Source: Listeria cossartiae subsp. cayugensis
GTDB lineage: Bacteria; Bacillota; Bacilli; Lactobacillales; Listeriaceae
DNA: 64,000 bases
Assembly: GCF_014229095.1 (NCBI RefSeq)
Contig: NZ_JAARZC010000001.1
Location: 558,001 to 622,000, forward strand
Direction of reading: 5' to 3'
The notes below the pieces were generated by a model. The model worked only from the letters and a program-made list of their open reading frames with translations. It was not told the DNA's origin and searched no databases. Of the stretch, positions 26,684 to 35,188 are shown one piece after another. Position 1 is the stretch's first letter; each line of letters begins with the position of its first letter. The position numbers and the translations under genes are program-made.

Positions 26684-27037
26684 CTAATCTCGCTTCAACA
26701 AAACAATATCCTCATTCTTCGTCAGCAATAAATCCACATGATTCTCGCCCCATAAGCAAAGTTTGTTCAAAATCTCCGACAACGATTCGCCGTATTCACT
26801 CAAAGAATACTCGACTTTCGGTGGGATTTGCTCATATACTTTGCGGACAATAACTCCAGATTTTTCCAGCTCGCGCAATTGTTGTGTGAGCATTTTTTGT
26901 GTGATGTTGGGGATGAGTCGTTTTAATTCGCCAGTTCGTTTTTTGCCTTCGCGTAAATGGCAAAGGATGACTGGTTTCCATTTTCCGCCTATAACTTCTA
27001 GTGTAGCTTCGACGCCGATATTATATACTTTAGTCAT
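26684..27037 (-). CDS. HxlR-family transcriptional regulator
   Basis: A 117-residue winged-helix regulator of the HxlR type: VEATLEVIGGKWKPVILCHLREGKKRTGELKRLIPNITQKMLTQQLRELEKSGVI is the family core. One cysteine (in VILCHL) lies near the position used for redox or electrophile sensing in YodB/HypR-type members, so thiol-based sensing is possible. It is divergent from an MFS exporter gene, with an inverted repeat in the shared promoter region, which it most likely controls. Confidence 0.9.
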   Translation of the reverse strand: MTKVYNIGVEATLEVIGGKWKPVILCHLREGKKRTGELKRLIPNITQKMLTQQLRELEKSGVIVRKVYEQIPPKVEYSLSEYGESLSEILNKLCLWGENHVDLLLTKNEDIVLLKRD

Positions 27038-27101
27038 CGTAATCCTCCTATAGGCACTTTTTAGTATCTATATGACTTTTAAGTACCTTCTTGTTATTCT
27101 G

Positions 27102-27122
27102 TACAGTATATAAGATACTGTA
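27102..27122. promoter_or_regulatory. Inverted repeat operator between hxlR-type and MFS genes
   Basis: Perfect inverted repeat TACAGTAT-N5-ATACTGTA in the divergent promoter region. It fits the dyad operators bound by HxlR-family dimers and is the likely site of the adjacent regulator. Confidence 0.65.
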
Positions 27123-27165
27123 TAACAGAACGAAACAATTTGCAATTTTTTAGGGGGGAAATAAA

Positions 27166-28332
27166 GTGGATATGAAAAAAGTAAATCCTAATTTGACGCT
27201 TTTAGCGCTAGCAATTAGTGCGTTTGGGATTGGTTCAACGGAATTTATTAGTGTGGGGCTACTTCCGCTGATTTCTTCTAGTATGGGAGTGTCGATTAGT
27301 ACGGCTGGTTTGACTGTATCGATTTATGCGCTTGGTGTGATGGTTGGGGCGCCGGTTTTAACAACGATGACGGCGAAGATGAACCGTAAAAATTTGTTAT
27401 TATTAGTAATGCTTGTGTTTCTGATTGGGAATCTTGTCTCGGCATTTGCTGTGAGTTTTGGAATGCTTCTTAGCGGGCGTGTAGTTGCGGCTTTTGCGCA
27501 CGGCGTATTTATGTCGATTGCTTCTGTTATCGCGGCAGATGTGGTTCATCCGAGCAAACGAGCTAGTGCGATTGCGGTGATGTTTACGGGACTTACGGTG
27601 GCGACTGTAACAGGGGTGCCACTTGGGACGTTTATTGGTCAACTTTTTGGCTGGCGGATGTCGTTTCTGTTTATTGTTGCGATTGGTGTGATTGCGATTA
27701 TTGCTAACTTTTTCCTTGTGCCGAAAAATTTATCGAATGGTAAGAGCATTTCGTTTAAATCGATTGGGCAATTGTTAGTTAATAAAAAAATCGTGATGGT
27801 GTTACTCATGACGGCGTTTGGTTATGGTGGTACTTTTGTGGTTTATACGTATTTATCGCCGCTGTTTAGCGAAATGGGTTATTCGACGAGTATGATTGTT
27901 ATTTTGCTGATTGTTTATGGCGTGATGGTTGCGATTGGGAATACGATTGGTGGGCATTTTGCGAATGAGCGTCCGGCTAAGGCACTTTTTGTGATGTTTA
28001 GTTTGCAAGGAATTACGTTATTATTACTTCAATTTACTTCAGGAAATGCGATTTTGGGATTAATTACTATTATGTTGATGGGCTTTTTTGCGTTTATGAA
28101 TGTGTCTGGTTTGCAGCTTTATGTTGTGCAATTGGCGGAGCGATATTTGCCGGAAACGGTGAGCATGGCTTCGGCGCTTAATATTTCGGCTTTCAATGTT
28201 GGGATTGCACTAGGCGCATTTATTGGTGGTTTAGTGACAGAGTATATTGGTTTGAGTTATACGCCGATTGTCGGATTTTTAATGGTTTTCATCGCAATTA
28301 TTTTAACTTTCTATATGAAAAAAGATAAATAG
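27166..28332 (+). CDS. MFS transporter (AraJ/YdhP-type efflux)
   Basis: A 388-residue MFS protein with 12 predicted helices, similar to the DHA1 AraJ/YdhP/PbuE group: LLALAISAFGIGSTEFISVGLLPLIS, then SGRVVAAFAHGVFMSIASVIAADVV. These are proton-driven exporters of sugars, nucleosides or drugs. The substrate is not known. Its divergent HxlR gene and the operator between them suggest induction by a reactive small molecule. Start given at GTG 27166; ATG 27172 is also possible after GGGGGGA. Confidence 0.87.
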   Translation: MDMKKVNPNLTLLALAISAFGIGSTEFISVGLLPLISSSMGVSISTAGLTVSIYALGVMVGAPVLTTMTAKMNRKNLLLLVMLVFLIGNLVSAFAVSFGMLLSGRVVAAFAHGVFMSIASVIAADVVHPSKRASAIAVMFTGLTVATVTGVPLGTFIGQLFGWRMSFLFIVAIGVIAIIANFFLVPKNLSNGKSISFKSIGQLLVNKKIVMVLLMTAFGYGGTFVVYTYLSPLFSEMGYSTSMIVILLIVYGVMVAIGNTIGGHFANERPAKALFVMFSLQGITLLLLQFTSGNAILGLITIMLMGFFAFMNVSGLQLYVVQLAERYLPETVSMASALNISAFNVGIALGAFIGGLVTEYIGLSYTPIVGFLMVFIAIILTFYMKKDK

Positions 28333-28342
28333 TTCAAATAAT

Positions 28343-28377
28343 AGGCCTTTTACAGTGAATGTAGAAGGCTTTTTTTG
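28343..28377 (+). terminator. Terminator after the MFS gene
   Basis: Hairpin with arms CCTTTTACA / TGTAGAAGG, flanked by AGG and T run. Confidence 0.7.
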
Positions 28378-28539
28378 TGCTTTCAGTAGCTCCGACCTAT
28401 TCCGGCAAGGTTTTTTTCCAGTTATAGTAAAATGGGTAGTTTTTTTGTCCCTACGTGTCTGACAAAAATAGCTATATAGCTTATTGTAAGCCCTATCATG
28501 AAAATGATAAATTGAATTTAGAAAGAGGAGTGATACCTG

Positions 28540-30558
28540 ATGAAACTAAATCAGCAGTGTATTCAAATTTTAGATTTTCTTATGGAGCAGGAAGATTTTA
28601 AAAATATTGGTTATATTTCTAGCTCGCTTGGTTGTTCTGAGCGCAGTGTTCGTTATAGTTTGGAAAAAATCGATATTTTTCTCCATGAGCAAACGTTACC
28701 AGCTCTTATCAGACATACGAGGAAAGGGGTGCTACTTCCGGAAAAGAATGTCGTAAACCCGGTCGTGAGTAAATTCAAACAACAAATCACGCCGAAAAAA
28801 TATCGTTACAGCCAAGAAGAAGTGCAACAATTTTTACTTCTAAAACTGCTTCTGAGTGAAGAAGTGCTCCCGGTTACTTATTTTGAAGAAGTTCTTTTTA
28901 TTTCAAGATCCTCTGTGTTAAATCATTTACGTGCGATTGAAGGAGAACTTTTTTTAAATAATTTAGATTTATCGCATCAGCCGAGGCATGGTTTTCTAGT
29001 GACTGGTAATTTAATTACGAAAACATCGCTTTTTGCTAGGAGTTTCTTACGTTTTATTAATATCCGCGAATTTTATCAGTTTTTAGATTCGGAAAACAGC
29101 TTATCTAAAAAAGGCGAGTTATTTTTTTATAATCTTTTTGAAATGGAAGTTTTGCAGGAAGTGAATCGTGAGGCGCATTCAGTTGAGGAGAATATGACGC
29201 GCGCGATGGATGAGCAGCTTTATTTAACGTTAATTGCGATTTTATTGAAACAGCATGAGGCAAAAGTGGATTTTCAGTTTACAGCAGATTTTGTGGCAGT
29301 TGATGAGCTCGATAAGGCGCTAGAAACGATTATTGGATCGCTGAAACAATACCAATATGGGCGCGAGGATGAAGCGGTTATTGAAGCGTTTGTGACTGGT
29401 ATTTGCGAAAAAATGGGCGAAATTTATCAAGTGGATTTTGTGCACGGGGATACGGATTTTTATACGCAAATCAAGGCGCATATTAAGTTGATGATTCGGC
29501 GTGTTCGGGCAGGGGTTATTATTGAAAATCCGATTTTTAATGAATTTATGCGTGATAATCGCGAAATTTTTATGCGCGTGAAGGAAAGCCTGGAAGCTTT
29601 AAAACCGCTACTCCCAATTTCAGTCAGCTCGCAGGAAATTTCATTTTTAGCGATATACTTTGCGTCGGAGGTTCAGCGCAATAAGCAAACGGTCGAAATG
29701 AAACCGAACTTGTTGATTATTTGTCCAGAAGGTGTGGCGGTTTCAAAAATGATTGCCATTCAGTTGAAGCGAATGTTTGAGTTTGAGTCGATTCAGACGA
29801 TTGGCCTCCGGAAGTTCAAGCGCGCCATGATGAACGATTTTGATTTTGTCATTAGTACCGTGGATTTGCCGGATATGCAAGATTCTAAGGTACTCCGAAT
29901 TCACAGTTATTTGCAAAAAGAAGATATGGAATTACTGCAAAAGCATTTACGGATGAAACTTGTCAAAAGTGATAAGCAGATTATTAATAAGTTTAGTAAG
30001 ATTTTAGCGATTATTGGTGAAAATACGCAAATCAATAATTTAAGCAAGTTAGAATTCGATTTATTGGAAGCGCTTATATCGGATGAAGGAGAAACACCAA
30101 AGCGGCTTATTCCGCCGTTTCAATTTACAGAAGAAGCTATTGTTATGGAAGAAACGTGCTCGACGTGGCGGAAAGCGATAAAACTTGGAACGAAACGCAT
30201 GGAGCAATTAGATGTGATTGAGCCAAGTTATCATGAAAAAATCATTCACAATTTAAAAGTGTATGGGCCGTATATGGTCGTTGCGCCGGGCGTAGTAATT
30301 GCGCATGCGGGTGCAAGTGATGGTGTTTTGATGGATGGCATTGGAGTGACGATCATTGAGGACGGTATCATGTTTTTTGATAGGTACGAGGAGCCGGTTC
30401 ATGTCATTTTCACCCTGGCTTTAAAAACGAAAGAAGCGCATTTAATCGTGGAACAATTAATGAAATTAGCGCTGGACGAAGAAAAAATGCAAAAAATTAA
30501 AATGGCTAGCTCAAAACGTGATATTTATCATTACGTTAAGTCAGCTATCTTTGAATGA
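28540..30558 (+). CDS. BglG/LicR-type PTS-controlled transcriptional activator
   Basis: A 672-residue multidomain regulator. N-terminal HTH (ISSSLGCSERSVRYSLEKI), a second HTH region (ISRSSVLNHLRAIEGEL), then two PRD modules (about 175-390), an EIIB-like domain with cysteine in LLIICPEGVAVSKM, and a C-terminal EIIA (fructose/mannitol type) domain with His589 in VIAHAGASDGVL. PTS proteins phosphorylate PRD, EIIB and EIIA sites to match its activity to sugar flux and carbon state. It lies directly upstream of the PTS operon, 15 bases before the EIIA start, and is probably its specific activator. Confidence 0.9.
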   Translation: MKLNQQCIQILDFLMEQEDFKNIGYISSSLGCSERSVRYSLEKIDIFLHEQTLPALIRHTRKGVLLPEKNVVNPVVSKFKQQITPKKYRYSQEEVQQFLLLKLLLSEEVLPVTYFEEVLFISRSSVLNHLRAIEGELFLNNLDLSHQPRHGFLVTGNLITKTSLFARSFLRFINIREFYQFLDSENSLSKKGELFFYNLFEMEVLQEVNREAHSVEENMTRAMDEQLYLTLIAILLKQHEAKVDFQFTADFVAVDELDKALETIIGSLKQYQYGREDEAVIEAFVTGICEKMGEIYQVDFVHGDTDFYTQIKAHIKLMIRRVRAGVIIENPIFNEFMRDNREIFMRVKESLEALKPLLPISVSSQEISFLAIYFASEVQRNKQTVEMKPNLLIICPEGVAVSKMIAIQLKRMFEFESIQTIGLRKFKRAMMNDFDFVISTVDLPDMQDSKVLRIHSYLQKEDMELLQKHLRMKLVKSDKQIINKFSKILAIIGENTQINNLSKLEFDLLEALISDEGETPKRLIPPFQFTEEAIVMEETCSTWRKAIKLGTKRMEQLDVIEPSYHEKIIHNLKVYGPYMVVAPGVVIAHAGASDGVLMDGIGVTIIEDGIMFFDRYEEPVHVIFTLALKTKEAHLIVEQLMKLALDEEKMQKIKMASSKRDIYHYVKSAIFE

Positions 30559-30572
30559 GAGAGGGATTCATA

Positions 30573-30902
30573 ATGGACATAGAAAAAATATCGTTTTCAT
30601 TAATTTCACTAGCGGGGGATTCATTTTCAAAATTAATAGAAGCATTACAAGCCGCAAAAGAATCAGATTCAGAATTAGTAGCACAACTTTTGAAAGAAGC
30701 AGACGATCTTATGATTGAAGCGCACAAAGTACAGACGGAAATGCTGATTCAAGAAACAAGAGGGGAACAAGCCAATTTTTCCGTTTTACTTGTACACGCG
30801 CAAGATACATTAATGAACACGATTTTAGCATCGACTTTAATTCGTGAAATGATCGAAATGCATCAAGAGATGAAAACATTAAGAAAAGAGGAGGAAAAGT
30901 AA
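30573..30902 (+). CDS. PTS EIIA component, lactose/cellobiose family
   Basis: A 109-residue all-helical EIIA of the Lac family, full length. The phosphorylated histidine is His75 in SVLLVHAQDTLM. It passes phosphate from HPr to the EIIB encoded next. The start ATG 30573 follows GAGAGGGA; upstream in-frame ATG 30555 lies in the end of the regulator gene. The EIIB gene begins one or two bases after its stop. Confidence 0.92.
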   Translation: MDIEKISFSLISLAGDSFSKLIEALQAAKESDSELVAQLLKEADDLMIEAHKVQTEMLIQETRGEQANFSVLLVHAQDTLMNTILASTLIREMIEMHQEMKTLRKEEEK

Positions 30903-31238
30903 ATGGAAATCAATCAATTACATGTACTTTTAGTATGTAACTTAGGCGCATCTACAGGGGTAATGGTCACAAAAATGAAAGAAATTGCCCAAAATAGTGA
31001 AAAATTGACGAATACGGATGTGAAAATTGAAGCGCATCCAGCAGGAGAATTACGCGAGCATATTGAAGATTTCGACGTTATTTTAGTCGGACCTCAAATT
31101 AAACACCAATTAAAACATTTAAGCGAAATCGCGGCGGAATATAATAAGCCAATTCAAGTCATCGATACGAAAGATTACGGCACAGTCAATGGCGCAAACA
31201 TTTTAAAAGACGCGATTATCCTTAAAATGAACAAATAA
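30903..31238 (+). CDS. PTS EIIB component, lactose/cellobiose family
   Basis: A 111-residue EIIB with the phosphorylation loop LLVCNLGASTGVM (Cys12) and the family's KIEAHPAGEL and DVILVGPQIKHQL segments. It takes phosphate from the EIIA and gives it to the sugar entering through the EIIC encoded 20 bases downstream. Full length; start after GAGGAGG. Confidence 0.93.
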   Translation: MEINQLHVLLVCNLGASTGVMVTKMKEIAQNSEKLTNTDVKIEAHPAGELREHIEDFDVILVGPQIKHQLKHLSEIAAEYNKPIQVIDTKDYGTVNGANILKDAIILKMNK

Positions 31239-31257
31239 AAAAGTGGAGGGAAACAAC

Positions 31258-32583
31258 ATGTCGAGTAAAAACAAACAATCTTTTATGAACCGTTTTATCG
31301 CTTTTATGGAGAAGTATTTTGAGCCTGTCGCAGCTAGAATTGAAAAGCAACGCCATATTTCCTCAATAAAAAATGGGATGATTGCTTTGATCTCGGTACT
31401 AATTATTGGGTCATTCTCGCTGATTATTTCCGCAATTGGGAATATGTTTCCGGCGGGTTCTGTTGTCAAAGAATTCTTTGTTCAAAATGCAGCAGCACTC
31501 AATTTACCATTTCAATTTACGTTTGGACTACTATCGATTTATGCAGCAATAACGATTTCTTACAGCCATGCGAAACAAATGAAAGTCCCTGTGTTACATA
31601 GTGTCATGGCTGCTGTCATGGTAACGCTAATCCTTAATACGAAAATGGTTGACGGCGTTCTTAATACGGAATTCCTAGATTCTAGGGGACTATTTATCGC
31701 TATTTTCGCAGCACTTATTTCTGTAGAACTTATCGGTTTATTTATTAGAAAAAATATTACTATTCGTATTAAAGGTTTACCGGCCGGGATTGCGACGACG
31801 TTTGAAGCTATTATTCCGCTTGTGGTATTACTGTTCAGTGCGGTTGGTTTAAGTATTTTAATGCAAAGTGTCACAAGTGGGCAAATTATTCCGGAAGCCT
31901 TTACGACAATGCTAGCTCCAGCGATTAATAGTATTGATACGCCTTATGCAGTTTTCCTCATTTGTTTCTTGGAAATGCTATTCTGGTTTATCGGTCTAAA
32001 TGGTTATGCGATTTTGATTGGCTTTGTACTTCCATTTATGACACAATATTTAGGAGCAAACGCAGCGGCTTATGCGGCGGGAGAACCAATTCCTCACGTA
32101 TTTGCACCAAACTTCTGGGATTACTTCATGGGCTTCTCTGGGTCTGGTATTACAGGTGCGCTAGTTATCCTCGCGCTATTCAGTAAATCAAGAGAACTAA
32201 AAGCGGTCGGAAAAGTATCCGTCGTTCCAGCAATTTTCACGATTTCCGAACCAGTTGTATTCGGTTTACCAATCTGTTTTAACCCATATTTATTTATTCC
32301 GTTCGTACTTGGAACGCCAATTTTAGCAGTAGGGCAATGGTTTGTGTTCCACTTTGGTTGGGTTCGTCCACCGATTGCGAATGTTGGCGGCACACCGATT
32401 CCGCTTGCACAGTATTTGGCGACAATGGACTGGCGCGCAATTATTTTAATTATCGTCGTTCTTGCGGCAGCTGTTTGTATGTACTACCCATTCTTTAAAA
32501 TGTATGAAAAGAGCTTAATCAAAGAGGAAACAGTTGTATCAGAACGCCAAGCAGCACATGATGCACTGGACTTGGATTTCTAA
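31258..32583 (+). CDS. PTS EIIC component, lactose/cellobiose family
   Basis: A 441-residue membrane permease of the Lac family with about ten helices. Family elements: MNRFIAFMEKYFEPVAARIEKQRHISSIKNGM at the N-terminus, the LNGYAILIG/FWDYFMGFSGSG region and ISEPVVFGLPICFNPYLFIPF. It transports and phosphorylates a beta-glucoside, chitobiose-like or related sugar; the substrate cannot be fixed from the sequence. The start is ATG 31258, seven bases after GGAGGG. Confidence 0.92.
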   Translation: MSSKNKQSFMNRFIAFMEKYFEPVAARIEKQRHISSIKNGMIALISVLIIGSFSLIISAIGNMFPAGSVVKEFFVQNAAALNLPFQFTFGLLSIYAAITISYSHAKQMKVPVLHSVMAAVMVTLILNTKMVDGVLNTEFLDSRGLFIAIFAALISVELIGLFIRKNITIRIKGLPAGIATTFEAIIPLVVLLFSAVGLSILMQSVTSGQIIPEAFTTMLAPAINSIDTPYAVFLICFLEMLFWFIGLNGYAILIGFVLPFMTQYLGANAAAYAAGEPIPHVFAPNFWDYFMGFSGSGITGALVILALFSKSRELKAVGKVSVVPAIFTISEPVVFGLPICFNPYLFIPFVLGTPILAVGQWFVFHFGWVRPPIANVGGTPIPLAQYLATMDWRAIILIIVVLAAAVCMYYPFFKMYEKSLIKEETVVSERQAAHDALDLDF

Positions 32584-32604
32584 TAGAGAAAGGTTGATTT
32601 AAAA

Positions 32605-33333
32605 ATGAAACTAGTTATTAATGAAAATGAGCAAGTCGTGGCGGAAACGGTTAGCCAAAGAATTATTGAATTAGTAAAGGAAAAACCGGCGAGCTTAATT
32701 TGTATTGCTGGTGGGGATACGCCTTTACTGACGATAGAAGCGCTCATTAAAGCCAATCAAGCTGGTGAAGTAGATTTCAGTCAAACACAATTTGTTGGCT
32801 TGGACGAGTGGATTGGCTTAGGACGCGAAACAAAAGGTAGCTGTATCCAAACGTTGTATGATGCGTTTTTCGACCGATTAAAAAATGTCTCTAGTGAACA
32901 AATTTGCTTTTTTGATGGCAAGGCAACGAGTTTGACGGATGAATGTGCTCGTGTGGATGCATTTATCGACGAACGTGGTGGAATGGACTTTATCTTGCTT
33001 GGGATTGGGCTTAATGGTCATATTGGCTTTAATGAGCCATTTGTGCCCGTGGATGTGAACTGCCATGTTGTGGAACTGGATGATGTAACGAAACGCGTTA
33101 TGAGTAAATATTTCGATACTGATTTGCCTTTAACACACGGAATTTCACTCGGAATGCAACAAATTTTAGCAGCAAAAGAGATTTATTTAGTTGCAACAGG
33201 CGAGAAAAAAATCGATATCGTGAAACAAGTGGTGGAAAAAGAACCAACTGTAGCGATTCCGGCAACACTTGTAAAAGAAGCAAATACGACGCTTGTAGTT
33301 GATAAAATAGCAGCGAGTGGGGTGGAAGTGTAA
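32605..33333 (+). CDS. Glucosamine-6-phosphate deaminase-like sugar isomerase
   Basis: A 242-residue protein of the NagB/6-phosphogluconolactonase family: CIAGGDTPLLTIEAL, FVGLDEWIGLG and LGIGLNGHIGFNEPF, the last being the catalytic Asp/His/Glu region of NagB. It should act on an amino-sugar phosphate or related sugar phosphate in the cytosol. The operon context (Lac-type PTS before it, oxidoreductase and isomerase after it) suggests it handles the imported phosphorylated sugar. It may be a paralogue of a main nagB elsewhere in the genome. Confidence 0.85.
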   Translation: MKLVINENEQVVAETVSQRIIELVKEKPASLICIAGGDTPLLTIEALIKANQAGEVDFSQTQFVGLDEWIGLGRETKGSCIQTLYDAFFDRLKNVSSEQICFFDGKATSLTDECARVDAFIDERGGMDFILLGIGLNGHIGFNEPFVPVDVNCHVVELDDVTKRVMSKYFDTDLPLTHGISLGMQQILAAKEIYLVATGEKKIDIVKQVVEKEPTVAIPATLVKEANTTLVVDKIAASGVEV

Positions 33334-34286
33334 TGGAAAAGATTATTGTTCAAGGTCGGAAAAATGGTCAAAAAATCGAGATAGCTTGCTCTAATTTAGT
33401 GATGGGAGCTGGAGATTTTTTACGGGCAGATAACATGGATTTTGCTGGTCCGGTGTTGGATCAATATTTCGAAATGGGTGGAAATATTTTTGATACGGCG
33501 CGTCATTATCGTCATAGCGAAAAAGCGATTGGTACATGGATGGAAGCGCGAGGCAACCGTGATAGCGTGATTATCCAAACGAAAGGTGGACATCCGGTAC
33601 GGGAAGCGAGCGACGTGCCGCGTGTCACTCCAGAAGCTATCCATGAAGATATTTCTGTTAGTTTAGATACATTAAAAACCGATCATGTGGAGCTTTTTGC
33701 CTTGCATCGTGATAATCCAGAAGTGGAAGTGGGAGCTATCATGGAAGCGATGCATAAAGAAGTCGAGGATGGCCGTGTTTATGCGATTGGACTTTCAAAC
33801 TGGGAGCTACCGCGGATTATCGAAGCGAATGAATATGCGGTTAGCCACGGTTTGACGTCATTAAGTTTCAACAGCCCTAATTTTAGTTTGGCAAAAGTGA
33901 ATCGACCACGCTGGGAAAATTGTGTTTCGGCAAATGAAGAGATGATTCGCTGGCACGAGGCGACTGGGTTGCCGCTGTTTTCTTGGTCATCACAAGCAGG
34001 TGGATTTTTCTCAGGTAGATTTTCCGAGGAAGATACGAGCGATACGGAAATGGTGGAAGTGTATTATAGTGAGGCGAACTGGGAACGTTACAGCCGCGCG
34101 AAGCAACTTGCTAAGAAAAAAGGCTGTTCGCCGATTCAAATTTCGCTTGCTTATGTTTTAACGCAATCTTTCCCAACAGCCGCAGTCATCGGACCAGAAA
34201 ATGCTACAGAACTTCAATCTTCTGTTTCAGCAGCCGGAATTAAGTTAACAGAGTCTGAGGTTGATTGGCTGGATTTAAAGGCATAA
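33333..34286 (+). CDS. Aldo/keto reductase
   Basis: A 317-residue TIM-barrel oxidoreductase with the catalytic tetrad regions visible: NIFDTARHYRHSE (Asp, Tyr), VIIQTKGGH (Lys) and LFALHRDNP (His). The C-terminal IQISLAYVLTQSFPTAAVIGPENATEL binds the NADP phosphate. The start overlaps the previous stop by one base. In this operon it probably oxidises or reduces the sugar derived from the PTS substrate; the exact reaction is not known. Confidence 0.87.
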   Translation: MEKIIVQGRKNGQKIEIACSNLVMGAGDFLRADNMDFAGPVLDQYFEMGGNIFDTARHYRHSEKAIGTWMEARGNRDSVIIQTKGGHPVREASDVPRVTPEAIHEDISVSLDTLKTDHVELFALHRDNPEVEVGAIMEAMHKEVEDGRVYAIGLSNWELPRIIEANEYAVSHGLTSLSFNSPNFSLAKVNRPRWENCVSANEEMIRWHEATGLPLFSWSSQAGGFFSGRFSEEDTSDTEMVEVYYSEANWERYSRAKQLAKKKGCSPIQISLAYVLTQSFPTAAVIGPENATELQSSVSAAGIKLTESEVDWLDLKA

Positions 34287-34303
34287 GGAAAGGCGGAGAA
34301 AAA

Positions 34304-35071
34304 ATGGATATTAGAGAAAAAATAGCAGTCCAACTTTATTCTGTTCGAAAAGAAATGGAGCGCGACTTAGAAGGCACGCTCCGGAAAATTCATGAAATCG
34401 GCTTTCGTTATGTACAACTCGATGGTATGCGCGGCAATGACCCTGCAGAGGTGCGCCGTTTACTGCAAAAATATGAGTTAAAAGTGATTGGCATGCACAT
34501 TAAGCATGATCGTTTTATGAATGATTTGGACGGAATTATTGAAGAAGCCTATTACTTCGATTGTAAAACTGTTTTTGATAAATATATCGAAGAAGAGGAC
34601 CAAACAACAGCGGGCTACACGGCAACAAAAGCTGCGTTAATTACTGCGGCAGAAAAGCTCCATGCACTTGGTTTTCGCATCGGCTTACACAATCCGGAAT
34701 ATGATTTCAATGAATGTATTAATGGGCGCAGAGTGATGGATTTTATTACGGATCCAGTTAATGGTATTTGTATTTATGCCGAACCGGACACTTACTGGAT
34801 AAGAGCGGCTGGGCATGATGAGGCCGAATTTATCAAGCGTTATAGTGGTCGCGCACCGATTGTTCATATGAAAGACTTTGTAAGCGGATTTGAACTAGAA
34901 GATATGGATAATAATTTGGTCGAAATGGGTGAAGGCGAAGTGGATTTCCGCGCTATTATTGAATGGGGCGAAACAAACGGCGTCGAATACTACTGCATCG
35001 AGCAAGATAGATCCAAACGCGATATGTTTGAGACGTTAGAAGCTAGTTATCACTACTTATTACATCTATAA
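34304..35071 (+). CDS. Sugar phosphate isomerase/epimerase (xylose isomerase-like TIM barrel)
   Basis: A 255-residue protein of the AP-endonuclease-2/xylose-isomerase-like TIM barrel family: AVQLYSVRKEMERDLEGTLRKIHEIGFRYVQLDG at the start, GLHNPEYDFNE, and HMKDF plus EMGEGEVDFRAI near the end, with the usual metal-binding His, Glu and Asp residues. Likely interconverts a sugar or sugar phosphate made in this operon. The start is ATG 34304 after GGCGGAG; the upstream in-frame start overlaps the aldo/keto reductase end. Last gene of the PTS operon, followed by a terminator. Confidence 0.87.
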   Translation: MDIREKIAVQLYSVRKEMERDLEGTLRKIHEIGFRYVQLDGMRGNDPAEVRRLLQKYELKVIGMHIKHDRFMNDLDGIIEEAYYFDCKTVFDKYIEEEDQTTAGYTATKAALITAAEKLHALGFRIGLHNPEYDFNECINGRRVMDFITDPVNGICIYAEPDTYWIRAAGHDEAEFIKRYSGRAPIVHMKDFVSGFELEDMDNNLVEMGEGEVDFRAIIEWGETNGVEYYCIEQDRSKRDMFETLEASYHYLLHL

Positions 35072-35077
35072 AAAAAG

Positions 35078-35106
35078 AAACGTCAGAATTATTCTGGCGT
35101 TTTTTT
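35078..35106 (+). terminator. Terminator of the PTS operon
   Basis: Hairpin ACGTCAGAAT / ATTCTGGCGT followed by TTTTTT. Confidence 0.85.
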
Positions 35107-35127
35107 GTGCGCAAAAATCTTTGTACC

Positions 35128-35153
35128 GTTTTTAACAAGCATGTTGTGGGAAC
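35128..35153 (+). promoter_or_regulatory. SigB-type promoter of the LPXTG protein gene
   Basis: GTTT (35128-35131) and GGGAAC (35148-35153) separated by 16 bases, matching the GTTT-N13-17-GGGWWT SigB consensus in position and sequence, about 35 bases before the start codon. From memory, the L. monocytogenes counterpart (lmo0880) is SigB-dependent. Confidence 0.75.
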
Positions 35154-35188
35154 TATAAAGGTAGATGTTTTAAGGGGGAATGAAACAA

